Below, piece after piece: positions 1 through 8,545 of a stretch of DNA of 64,000 bases. The stretch lies in contig NC_091017.1 of NCBI RefSeq assembly GCF_041296385.1, positions 9,046,001-9,110,000 on the forward strand, written 5' to 3'. The notes beneath the pieces are model-generated. The model was not told the origin of the DNA. It saw only the letters and a list, made by a program, of their open reading frames with translations, and searched no databases. The position numbers were made by a program, and so were the translations under genes. Position 1 is the stretch's first letter. Each line of letters opens with the position of its first letter. The DNA comes from Aphelocoma coerulescens (taxonomy: Eukaryota > Chordata > Aves > Passeriformes > Corvidae).

Positions 1-490
1 ATATTGCATGTAATTACTTTTATTTATTTCTGGGAGAAAAAAAAGAAGTAGCATTCTCCTTCTTTGGTTAACTAATTGTTCTCGCATTTCTGTGAGATTT
101 GGGGCCTTATTCCCCTGACAACCTATCTAGAATATGCATACATTTTATCAGAGTAAGAAAGTATTTTGCAGCTTAGATGATCCATCAAACAAACAGTGCA
201 GAGCTGGAACGGTACAAGTTTGTCATCCACAAATCAAATTTGTGATAGAAAGCTCCACATATACATCATTTCCTTCACTGCACTCAAACTCCATTTGATG
301 AGACTGACTTACAGTCCACATCACTGGCTTTTCCTGAATCGTATTGTCTTTCCAAAGCCATGAGATTGATTAATAATACACACACAGTACTCTGGTCATC
401 AGAGCATAAATGAGAAAACAGAAAAATATTATCAAGCATAGTAGAATCTGTAGTTTTATCTATAATATACCTATAAGCAAAGACAAAGGG
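1..490. other. Intergenic AT-rich DNA, no gene seen
   Basis: No open frame of note, no recognisable repeat and no RNA gene is visible in this left edge of the window. The sequence is AT-rich and looks unique. Confidence 0.6.
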
Positions 491-1434
491 TGACTGAGAT
501 TCTGGAGTTCCAAACTTTGACTTTTGACTTCTGGCAGTTGTTGGGGTTTAGGAGCTCCCCTGGTTTTTTTTTGTTTTTTTCTGTTAAAGGAATTTTCCCC
601 CCATACATGTTGCTAGGGGAACAAATGGCCAGGTGCTTAAAGAAGAACAAAAGACCTGGCTGCTCTTTTTTGTTTCATCTGGGTGTGTGGTCAGTCAGTC
701 TCAGCAGGTTTGGAGAGAGAGGGAAGCTGCTTGTTCTTCGGCCGTTTTTTTTTCTGTCAGAGCAGCCCGGGATCCCAAGCCTGCCTTCCCTGCCCCGCTG
801 GGAGCCGGGCTGTGGTCCCCCTGCCCCACCGCGCTTCGAGCCTTTGCTGCATTGTAGCCTTGCTCACCCTGCCTGCCCCGACCTCCGGGGGGTTCCCCGC
901 TTGGATACATCTCGTCTGCCACCCGGGATTTGTGCTCGTCCCTGCCATTCCAGCCTGCTGTTCCCGAGGGTCCAGCCGGACACCGGGATCAGCTGCCCAG
1001 CGGTTTGTGAAGCCCTTGTTCCATCCCTTCCCGGGATCCCAGGGCATCAGAGCAGCCGCGTGTTCCCCGAGCTCGCTCCGGAGCGCCCCCTGCAGCCGCG
1101 GGAGAACCATCGCACCTGCCCTGCTCACCGGGAGCCGCCAGCGCCCCTGCCGGCTGTGAGCGGAACTGCACCCGAGGGGAAAGGGCCTGACAGCCGAGAA
1201 GGCTGGGACTGGGTTTGTGTTTGCTGTTACTGCCATAGTTATTGGTGTTTGTTTGCCTTGTTATACACATATAGATATGTAATAATAAAGAACTGTTATT
1301 CCTGTTTCCCATATCTTTGCCTAAAAGCCCTTGGTTTCAAAATTATAACAACTCAGAGGGAAGGGAGTTGCATCTGCCATACCAAGGGAGGCTTCTGCCT
1401 TCCTTAGCAGACACCTCTCTTTCAAACCAAGACA
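491..1434 (+). mobile_element. Solo LTR of an avian endogenous retrovirus
   Basis: A GC-rich island about 0.94 kb long sits in AT-rich DNA. It opens with TG at 491 and closes with ..AAGACA at 1434, as expected for an LTR. A polyadenylation signal AATAAA at 1284-1289 is followed by a stretch (about 1310-1434) that resembles, from memory, the R-U5 end of a bird LTR common in finch genomes. No internal retroviral sequence follows, so it is most likely a solo LTR left by recombination. I see no clear target-site duplication, so the exact ends are approximate. The 305-codon open frame from 490 to 1407 starts at GTG and simply runs along the LTR; I do not regard it as a gene. Confidence 0.7.
1284..1289 (+). 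terminator. LTR polyadenylation signal AATAAA
   Basis: An exact AATAAA hexamer lies in the R region of the solo LTR at 491-1434, on the sense strand and about 145 bp before the LTR end. This spacing fits an R-U5 boundary. Confidence 0.55.
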
Positions 1435-2406
1435 CAGTAGATGAGAAATCCAGAAGTTTAACCACTAATACAAAGTGTTTGCATGCTTGGTGAATACATT
1501 AAGTGAATTGTAACAAAATTATTATCATTTCCTCATACCATTCATTTAACTGAAGGTCTTTTTATGCAGAAAAGGGAGGTGATTTTAATATGGGGTAGTG
1601 CCAATTGCAAGATTTTTTGTGGAGAATTTCTTTCTGTGTTTAATATGCATCGTTTTTACATTACTCAATTGATGTGGGATGCAGAGCACAGATTGATCAG
1701 TACAAAGATCTTGTTTCTACTTGCATGGAGAGGAGATCTGAGCAGAGAGAAAATACAATCACTGGGAAATGTCCCATCTCTATATAATACATCTTGTTAA
1801 CACCAGGGAGTCACAGTAGTTGAAGTAATTAGATAAGGCTTTGTTCCTTTCACCTAAAGGAGAAGCCGTGTGGTGGCGAAATATAAAAGAAAATTGCTAG
1901 ACCTCATGTATTGCAGTTCTTCATTTCCACTGAGTTGTTTTCTTCTGTAAAATGCTTACTCCAGAATATTGACATCTCTAACAAGGAACATTTAGATGTC
2001 ATTAGTTCAAAATTATGGGTGTGCTTTTGAACTTAAGCCCACATCATCACTGGCAAGTATGTAAACTGCTTCAAAATGAACTTAAGTAAGAAAATATGAG
2101 GATATAGGTTGCTTCCTCTAAGCAGATTCTTCCAGTTTTCAAAGCAAAAATTAAAATTCATTATTCTCAATAGATTGAGGATTGATGTGCACCAAGATAT
2201 TTTTTGCAGCAAATCTGTTTTTATGACTTCACGAAAAGTCCATGTAAATCAAAGCAATCATTTTAAAATAAGTCAATTATGAATCAAAAAACATGTCTCA
2301 TATCACAAATTGTAACATTGAAAAGAAAAGGAACAGAAATGAAAAAAAAAAAACAACACAGGAATGGGTTATATATGGGATATGTATATATATATCAGTT
2401 GCAATC
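1435..2406. other. Intergenic AT-rich DNA, no gene seen
   Basis: Unique-looking AT-rich sequence between two repeat blocks. It contains A-rich runs (about 2341-2355) and a short TA-rich patch near 2380-2396, but no supportable coding or RNA feature. Confidence 0.6.
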
Positions 2407-2486
2407 TGCTTACTAAAATGGCTAAAGATGCCTCTGATCGGATTAAAATGCAAATCAGAGAATATGCTGAAGTCAATAGTATGAAT

Positions 2487-2492
2487 TTTATT
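2487..2492 (-). terminator. Polyadenylation signal in LTR-like copy A
   Basis: AATAAA on the minus strand, embedded in TAAATAAAAT. It aligns with the AATAAA of copy B (7723-7728) and of the partial third copy (4065-4070), so the signal is kept in all three. Confidence 0.5.
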
Positions 2493-3272
2493 TAGCATTA
2501 AGGAAATGAGTGAGAGAGAGAGCTAAAGAGAGTGACAGACATAGATTAGGTAAAAAATACCACCACTCAATGGATGCTGATGGCATCCTGTTAATCTTCT
2601 TCTACTGGTATGCTTGGTGAGGATACTGGAAAAATGAATCCAAAGGATTAATATGCATTTTAGCTGGATGGGAAGGCCCAGGTACCTCCCCTGGTGGAGG
2701 CAAGTTTGGGACAGTCTCTTGCAACAGACTGTGCATCTGCTGCATCCCTTTGCGTCACGAGCAGTGCTCTGCTGCAAAGCCTCAGCAATGAGTGTGGGGA
2801 GCGCTTTGGGGCTCTTTGATGGATGATGACACCTGCTCAGGTGTCCCTCATAAGAATGTCCTGTGGATGTGGCCTTCCCGGGCTGGGGGGCTTTAGGAGC
2901 TGAGCCAGTTTGTGTGAGGGAGGATGGGTGCTCACTGCCTGTGACCAGAGCTGCCGCCACAGCCCCAAAACTCTCCTCCTCCCTTCTTGCTTGTGGGGGA
3001 GTGTGTGCAAACGTGGCCTCAGCAGATGAGCCGGTGTGCTGTGGCCTCGCCCAGGCCGAGCCCGGCCCAAGCTGATTTTCAGGAGAGCTGTTGAGTTTGG
3101 CTTTCCTGTGGATCCATTCTGTTCCCTCGGTCTTGTTTCCTTGTCCCTAGACCAGAGGTAATTGAACAATAGTGTCACCTTTATGGTATCTCAAGTTCTG
3201 TGAGGCAGCTTAAGTCCCAGCCCAAAGCTGCTGTCAGGTGAAGGACGGCTGGGTTTGGGTGGTCTCAGCCTC

Positions 3273-3278
3273 TTTATA
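3273..3278 (-). promoter_or_regulatory. TATA box of LTR-like copy A
   Basis: The sense strand reads TCTATAAAGAGG, about 50 bp inside the repeat's 5' end. The same element is kept in copy B at 8546-8551. Confidence 0.45.
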
Positions 3279-3439
3279 GAGTTTTGCCATAATGGGCAAA
3301 GCTCCCTCCTAGCAATGTCTAAGCCACGACCCAGAACACTGCAGTCTCGGACAGCGCTGATGTGCCCAGAGCCCCCGTGAGGCCCGGTGCCACAGCACCG
3401 ACACCCCGAGCCCCGCACTGCAGAGGCCTGGCTTTGGGG

Positions 3440-3970
3440 GGTGGGCTGTGCGGGGCAAGAGGAATTGGCCAGATGGACGCAGCCGGGGAGTTGTGGCCAG
3501 TGGCTCCACGTCCAGATGGAGGCAGGGGATGAGGGGTGTCCCTCAGGGAGGGCTCTGCCCTTGGCCCCGGGGCTCTTGGATGGCTTTACCAATGAGGCAG
3601 AGAGCGGATGGAGCTCCACCTCAGCACGGGGTTTGCGGGGGACGGGCAGCTGAGCGGGGCAGGGGCTGAGGAGAAGGACTTGGAGGTGCTGGTGGAGGAG
3701 AAGCTCGGCGTGAGCCGGCAATCTGTGCTGCCAGCCCAGGAAGCCACCCCCGTGCTGGGCTGCATGGAAAGGAGTGAAGAGCAGCGGGTCAAGGGAGGTG
3801 ATTGTGGCCCTCCAGTCCATTTTTTGAGACCCCACCTGGAGCGCTACATTCGTGTCTGGAGGCCCCAGCATAAGAAGGACGTGGAGCTGGCAGAATGAGT
3901 TCAGAGGAGAGCGGTGGAGATGCTCAGAGAGCTGGAGCACCTGTGCTATGACGTCAGGCTGGGCAGAGAA
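3440..3970 (+). mobile_element. CR1 LINE fragment, 5' part of a split copy
   Basis: Plus-strand CR1 non-LTR retrotransposon sequence. Translation gives the reverse-transcriptase motif GVPQG (codons near 3535) and, after an internal deletion and frameshift, the ORF2 C-terminal region including EKDLEVLVEEKLGVSRQ and RPHLE (about 3675-3897). It stops abruptly at about 3970 where a partial LTR-like copy begins. CR1 3' sequence in the same orientation resumes near 4950. I infer one CR1 copy split by later insertion. It is 5'-truncated, as most bird CR1 copies are. Confidence 0.8.
3448..3898 (+). pseudogene. CR1 ORF2 (reverse transcriptase) remnant
   Basis: Two frames together cover a decayed ORF2 end. 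The frame at 3448-3669 holds the GVPQG block of the reverse transcriptase. The frame at 3608-3898 holds the C-terminal region with EKDLEVLVEEKL, LGCMERS and RPHLERY. The segment that should carry the catalytic FADD box is missing between them, so a deletion and a frameshift have killed it. In a live CR1 this region ends the endonuclease/reverse-transcriptase protein. Here it only dates and orients the repeat. Confidence 0.75.
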
Positions 3971-4230
3971 TGGGTTCCGATCGGCTTAGGGAGAGAGGCC
4001 TGTGCCCAAATGAAGGCCCAAATGACACCATATGGTGACAACATGAGATTTCATTAACATGGGTTTTATTTAACAAGAAATGTGAGGGAGAGAGATGGAA
4101 AGAAATAGGAAAGAGGTGGCAGAGAGAGAGAGAAAGAGAGCAGAAGAGAATCTGTTGGAACTAGACGATCTCTGTGATGCTATAGAGGATGTGTGGATGT
4201 GTATTGTAACTTGACATTACTGTTATAATA
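3971..4230 (-). mobile_element. Partial third copy of the LTR-like repeat
   Basis: From 3971 the sequence matches the 3' (R-U5-like) end of the LTR-like repeats: a minus-strand end in ..AACCCA, a shared block around the AATAAA signal (plus-strand TTTATT, 4065-4070) and the following purine-rich GAGA tract (4080-4145). Similarity to copies A and B fades after about 4150. The rest of the repeat is absent, and the pyrimidine tract starts about 30 bp beyond the end given here. It splits a CR1 copy, so it arrived after that CR1. Confidence 0.6.
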
Positions 4231-4257
4231 ATAGTAATAAATAATACTAATAATAAT

Positions 4258-4735
4258 TTGATAGTACTACTATTTTGTCTTCCTCTTCTTCTCCCTATTC
4301 TTCTCCTTCTACTTTTTCTTCTTTACTTGTACTACTATTTCTTCTTCTACATCAACTTATTCTATTTTCTTATTCCTATTCTTTGTTTCCTTTGTCTTAT
4401 TCTTGTTTTAATTCTTATTCCTTTTCCTATTCTTTTCTTTATGCTTTTTTCTTTTCCTTATTATTATTATTATTCCTTTTCCTATTCATATTCTTTTTAT
4501 CATTCTCAGTCTTATTCCTTTCATTCTTATTCTTATTCCTTTAATTCTTTTTATTCTTATTCCTATTTTTATTCTTTTTCTTATTATGCTTATTCCTATT
4601 CCTATTCCTATTATTTTTTGTTTTCTTTCTTCTTATGCTTCATTATTTTTCCTGTTTACTACTACTTTTCCTTCTCTTCTTCATCCTCTTCGTATTATTA
4701 TTAGTCCTATTCCTATTATTTTTCTTTTTGTAGGT
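4258..4735. repeat. Long pyrimidine-rich simple repeat, period about 6
   Basis: About 480 bp made almost only of T, C and A on the plus strand, built from interleaved TTCTTA, TATTCC and TTCTTC units. The minus strand is correspondingly purine-rich. The tract is open on the plus strand for 148 codons (Ser/Phe/Tyr-rich), but that is a property of the repeat and not evidence of a gene. Such polypurine/polypyrimidine mirror-like tracts can form triplex DNA and tend to expand and contract. Confidence 0.9.
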
Positions 4736-4812
4736 TTTTATGGTGGTGTTTTGTGGGGGTTTTTGGGGTGGGCTTTTTTTTTTCACTACTGCTACTGTTT
4801 CTCCTTCTAAAC

Positions 4813-5180
4813 CCAACTTCTGTCTGCTTTGGAAGAATTGTTTTTGGTGCAGTCATGCTGTGTGCAGTGGAGTCCTGGGAGCAATCCCTCCTGTCTGTGC
4901 CCATTCCTCATGGCCAAAATCCCAAAGGATCAGCATGTGATCCATTCAGGATGAGAGGAAATGGTCTTGGATTCCATCATGGGAGGTTCCAATGAAATAG
5001 TAGAAAGAATTTTTCCCTGACAGAGTGGTCAGGCATTGGAAGAAGGGAGGTGGTGGAGTCACTGTTTCTGGAAGCGTTCAAGTGTCGTCTGGATGTGGCA
5101 CTTGGGGACAGGGTTTCAGGGTGGCGATGGTGGTGCCAGGGTGACGGTGGGACTGGATGACTTTCAAGGTGTCCTCCCAG
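4813..5180 (+). mobile_element. CR1 LINE fragment, 3' part of the split copy
   Basis: From about 4950 the sequence follows the 3' untranslated/ORF2-end region of CR1: GATGAGAGGAAATGGTCT near 4950, GGAGGTGGTGGAGTCACTG near 5047, then a degenerate GACTGGATGA motif near 5152. The terminal 8-bp CR1 tail repeat is lost. Orientation matches the fragment at 3440-3970, supporting a single interrupted copy. The 4813-4945 portion is not recognisable and may be insertion debris. Confidence 0.65.
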
Positions 5181-5435
5181 CCTGATGAGTCTCCGGCCTT
5201 CACCGCTGAGCCACTTGGCACCGAGTGTCCCCCGCGGGTGCTGGTTTGGGGCTGGCCACATGAGTAATCTTTGGTCACGGGGAGACCCGCTGGGGGTGCT
5301 CCAAAGCAGCCGGGGACTGCTGAGGCTGCAGGGACATGTCCAGGCAAAGGCGGCCCGTGAGGCTGCCTGAGGACGCTGGGCAGGCTGCGGGCCAGCCGCC
5401 GCCTGCGGGGCCCGGGCTGGCGCCGGCAGCGGGCC
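5181..5435 (-). other. GC-rich 3' flank (possible 3' UTR) of the 636-codon gene
   Basis: A GC-rich, CpG-containing stretch directly downstream of the minus-strand stop codon, ending where CR1 sequence begins. No AATAAA is visible in it. The nearest minus-strand signals are at 4065-4070 and 2487-2492, inside LTR-like copies. The transcript may end with a repeat-derived signal. Confidence 0.4.
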
Positions 5436-7346
5436 CTAATCCTGGGGCTGTGGCGCCAGGCAGGGCCAGCAGAACAGGCTGTGCAGCGCCCGCCTGAGGA
5501 TGGAGGTACGTTTCTTGGGGTGACCAAGCTGCAGGCTGAGGGGCCGGGTTCGCTGCCGGAAAACTGAGAACCTGGGGTGGCAGCGCCGGGCAGCCTCCGG
5601 GCTCTGCGTCCCTGCCTCCGGCACCTGCTCCTCAAAGGCAGGAGAAGCCGTGTGTCCCGTGGGGGCCAGGGCTTCCGGATGGGGAGGCGAGGCACAGAGC
5701 TCAGATGCCTCGTGCTCAACCCAAGCCTCGCGAGGGACAGGCAAGGGGAGCCCGCCTCCTGCCAACCCTGCCAGTCTTTGCTCTCTGCTTTCTTCCCAGA
5801 GCTCAATGACGCTCACTTCATCCCACTCATCCTCCTCCTGCAGCAAGGGCTTGTCGCCGATGCTCTGTTCCCAGCTGTCCTGTGCCAGGTCTTGGTCACT
5901 GTCATTTTCCCAGCTGGACTGCACGGAGGGCCTCCTACCATTCCCTCTGGACACTTCCTGGCCATTGGAGTCTTCCTCTTCAGAAAGCTCTTGGCCCATG
6001 GACTCTTCCCAGTCAGACGCTTCCTGGTAGCTACCGACATTCCCGTGGGACAGCTCTTCCTCAGTGCGTTCATCCCAATCGGAGAGCTTGTGGTAGCTAC
6101 CGGCTTCTAGGGAGATCTCCTGCTGACTGCAGGGCTCCCCTTGGGACCCTTCTTGGCATTTGTTGATTTCTCCTTGGGACAGCTCTGGGTGTTCCTCATC
6201 TTTGCACGGAGAATGCTCAATCTCCCCAGTCTTGTTCTCTTCCTCTGCCAGGACTGACCCCCTGTCTGCCTCCTCCTGCTGCTCACTGAGCACCTGGGCT
6301 CCCTGTGGGCTGGGCGAGGGGCTGGGGGAGCAGCAGGGGCTCTGTGGGGCAGAGGTTGGGCTCACTTCCCTTTGTCCTGGAGCTGCTGCTTCCAGTTCTG
6401 CAGCCGTGCTTTGCTCCAGGTGCCTCTGTTCCTCTGGCTGCGTGCCAGATGCCTGGATCACGAGCCAAGCCCTGCGCACGATCTCACAGGTGATGCCCCA
6501 CACAAAGTCCCACAGAGACTGTCTGCGGCCTCGGGGGCTGGCTGGGGCAGGGCCTGGGCTCTCTGTCCCTGCCGATGGCACCTCCTCAGTGCCAGCAGGA
6601 GAACCTGGTGCCTTTCCCACCTCGGGAGCCAGAGGCTCCGGGGGCTCCTCCACCTCCTCAGCAGCTCCAGCCCCAGCAGCAGCAGCGGCTGCCGGCTCAT
6701 CCTCTGTGGGACTCCCCGGGGCAGGAGAGGCAGCCCGAGAGCTGCCCAGCGCCTCCCTCTTGTCTCCTTCCCGTTGGTACCTGTGCGGACGGCCTCGCCC
6801 ATCTCCTTCCGAAGGAGACAGTTTGTGGTATCCTTCGCCTTCCCACAGCGACAGGTCTTGGACTGTCTGATCTTCTTCCCACTGGGACAGCTCCTGGTAT
6901 GTCTCATCCTCTTGGTCCCGTGGGTACAGCTCCTGGACCGTCTCACTTTCTTCCCTGTGGTACAGCTCTTGCTGTGTGCCATCTCCCCAGTGGACTCTCG
7001 CACCTACCTGCCACTGACGCCACTCTTGGAGTCTCACAGCTCCGCACGGGCAAACTTCCTGGACTGTCACTTCTTCTTGCTGTTGGTAAAACTCTTGGAC
7101 TCTCACGTCTTCCCTTAGGCAAGGCTCTTGGCTGGGAACCTCTCCATACTGGGAAAGCTCTTCATCCGTGTCGCTTTCCCACTCCTCATCCATGTAGGCA
7201 AAGGCCCCCTCCTCCCCAGTGTCCGGCAGGGGCAGGCCTGAGCCGCCGCCTGCCCCCAGCCACTGCCCGCTGAGGGCCTCGTCTCCCAGCCAGCCGGGCA
7301 AGGGGCTGGGGGACTGGGAGTTGGGGTTCACCTTGTCCTCCTCCAT
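5436..7346 (-). CDS. Intronless acidic repeat protein, 636 aa, family not recognised
   Basis: Uninterrupted minus-strand frame. I start it at the ATG at 7346 (context GAC-ATG-G, purine at -3 and G at +4); the frame extends 26 codons upstream only through a TTG. Visible in the protein: acidic N-terminus with YMDEEWESDTDEEL (51-64); a first block of an 11-12-residue repeat with core (Y/V)QELS-x-WE (about 84-177); an Ala/Pro-rich linker with an eight-residue Ala-rich run (about 205-270); an aromatic/hydrophobic patch SLWDFVWGITCEIVRRAWLV (277-296); a Ser/Pro stretch (328-348); a second acidic repeat block (about 385-525); and a basic tail, HPKKRTSILRRALHSLFC (609-626). No signal peptide or enzyme motif is seen. 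It lies between two LTR-like repeats in an AT-rich desert. Function is unknown; scaffold or nuclear roles would be guesses. Alternatives: a recent retrocopy, or a multicopy repeat-borne gene. Confidence 0.6.
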   Translation of the reverse strand: MEEDKVNPNSQSPSPLPGWLGDEALSGQWLGAGGGSGLPLPDTGEEGAFAYMDEEWESDTDEELSQYGEVPSQEPCLREDVRVQEFYQQQEEVTVQEVCPCGAVRLQEWRQWQVGARVHWGDGTQQELYHREESETVQELYPRDQEDETYQELSQWEEDQTVQDLSLWEGEGYHKLSPSEGDGRGRPHRYQREGDKREALGSSRAASPAPGSPTEDEPAAAAAAGAGAAEEVEEPPEPLAPEVGKAPGSPAGTEEVPSAGTESPGPAPASPRGRRQSLWDFVWGITCEIVRRAWLVIQASGTQPEEQRHLEQSTAAELEAAAPGQREVSPTSAPQSPCCSPSPSPSPQGAQVLSEQQEEADRGSVLAEEENKTGEIEHSPCKDEEHPELSQGEINKCQEGSQGEPCSQQEISLEAGSYHKLSDWDERTEEELSHGNVGSYQEASDWEESMGQELSEEEDSNGQEVSRGNGRRPSVQSSWENDSDQDLAQDSWEQSIGDKPLLQEEDEWDEVSVIELWEESREQRLAGLAGGGLPLPVPREAWVEHEASELCASPPHPEALAPTGHTASPAFEEQVPEAGTQSPEAARRCHPRFSVFRQRTRPLSLQLGHPKKRTSILRRALHSLFCWPCLAPQPQD

Positions 7347-7637
7347 GTCTGATCTCCTGGAACGCAGAGTGGGATCCCGGGAGCTGCTTCCTCCTGAGCA
7401 AGCGGCTCTCCTGGGACTGGGCAACGCAGGGCCCTGCGCCCCTTATCTACCCCCTGCAGGGCGTGGCTCTGCCGTGTCACAAGGGCCTCTGGGCATCACA
7501 ATGCCCCGCATCACCCAGGGCCCTGACCCAAGGCGCCTGTGTCACAAAGGGCCACGCCCGGCACCGCTTCAACAGCTGATCCCACTGGAAGTGGCATGGA
7601 GCAGTCCCCGGACTGCTGGGCTTCTAGCCCCATGTCC
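7347..7637 (-). promoter_or_regulatory. GC-rich candidate promoter and 5' UTR of the 636-codon gene
   Basis: This 290-bp GC-rich stretch separates LTR-like copy B from the gene's ATG. On the gene's strand it carries two copies of a GCCCTTxTGTGACAC-like element (plus-strand 7539-7553 and 7474-7487), GC/CACC-type boxes (GCCACGCCC) and an AGATAAGG TATA-like sequence at plus-strand 7441-7448, about 95 bp upstream of the ATG. Spacing would give a short unspliced leader. All of this is inference from motifs. Confidence 0.35.
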
Positions 7638-7722
7638 TGATCCCGTTATTAAAATGATCAGAAATGCCTCTGCCCGAATTAGGGTGCAAATGAGACCATG
7701 TGCCAAAGTCAGTAATATGGGT

Positions 7723-7728
7723 TTTATT
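7723..7728 (-). terminator. Polyadenylation signal in LTR-like copy B
   Basis: Minus-strand AATAAA in GTTAAATAAAACCC, located about 85 bp before the 3' end of the repeat. Its sequence context is nearly identical in the third copy at 4065-4070. Confidence 0.5.
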
Positions 7729-8545
7729 TAACTCTAAATGAGAGACAGGGAGAGAGGGAGAAATAGAAATAGAAAAGAGGTGGGGGGAGAGAAGGAGAGT
7801 GACAGGCACAGATTAAGTAGAAAACCTCACCACTCTGTGGATCCCAATGGTGTCCCATGGATGCTCTCCCTCACATCTTCTTGGTGCTGAGGGTCCCTCA
7901 CAAACAAGGAGTCCAGCGGATCTGTATTCACTTGGGCCGGCTGGGAAGGCCCAGGTACCTCCCTTGGCGGGGGCAAGTTTGGGACGGTCTCTTGCAACAG
8001 ACTGTGCATCTGCTGCATCCCTTTGCATCACGAGCAGTGCTCTGCTGCAAAGCCTCAGCAATGAGTCTGGGGAGCGCTTTGGGGCTCTTTGATGGATGAT
8101 GACACCTGCTCAGGTGTCCCTCACAGGAATGTCCCGTGGATGTGGCCTTCCCGGGCTGTGGGGCTTTAAGAGCTGAGCCAGTTTGTGTGAGGGAGGATGG
8201 GTGCTCATTGCCTGTGACCAGAGCTTCTGCCACAGCCCCAAAACTCTCCTCCTCCCTTCTTGCTTGTGGGGGAGTGTGTGCAAACGTGGCCTCAGCAGAT
8301 GAGCCAGTGTGCTGTGGCCTCGCCCAGGCTGAGCCCAGCCCAAGCTGATTTTCAGGACAGCTGCTGAGTTTGACTTTCCTGTGGATCCATTCTCCTCCCT
8401 TGGCTTCGTTTCCTTGTCCCTAGACCAGAGGTAATTGAACAATAGTGTCACCCTTATGGTATCTCAAGTTCTGTGAGGCAGCTTAAGTCCCAGCCCAAAG
8501 CTGCAGTCAGGTGAAGGACGGCTGGGTTTGGGTGGTCTCAGCCTC

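Larger units (their letters stand above)
2407..3326 (-). mobile_element. LTR-like direct repeat, copy A (distal to the gene's 3' end)
   Basis: This 920-bp unit is repeated in the same orientation at 7638-8597. Read on the minus strand it begins TGGCTT.. at 3326 and ends in ..AGTAAGCA at 2407, the TG..CA ends typical of an LTR. A TATA box (sense TATAAA, plus-strand 3273-3278) lies close to its start and an AATAAA signal (plus-strand TTTATT, 2487-2492) near its end. By eye it is about 95% identical to copy B over 2670-3290 but clearly less over 2500-2665. The TATA-to-polyA distance of about 790 bp is much longer than the R region of most LTRs, so a duplicated transcription unit is an alternative. 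No target-site duplication is visible. Confidence 0.6.

Noticed and set aside
490..1407. 305-codon plus-strand open frame
   Set aside because: It starts at GTG and runs along a solo LTR with TG..CA ends and an AATAAA signal; GC content explains its length.
4258..4704. 148-codon plus-strand frame rich in Ser, Phe and Tyr
   Set aside because: It is a translation of a pyrimidine simple repeat.
6160..7273. Plus-strand frames of 232-248 codons opposite the 636-codon gene
   Set aside because: Antisense shadows: the GC-rich coding repeat with period 33-36 nt keeps several frames open. The minus frame is far longer and has an ordered domain layout.
7347..7424. Extending the 636-codon gene upstream to 7424
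   Set aside because: The extra 26 codons begin with TTG, not ATG; the ATG at 7346 has a good start context.
7600..7637. Primer-binding site after LTR-like copy B
   Set aside because: A TGGGGCT stretch lies a few bases past the repeat end on the minus strand, but the match to a tRNA 3' end is too short to count.
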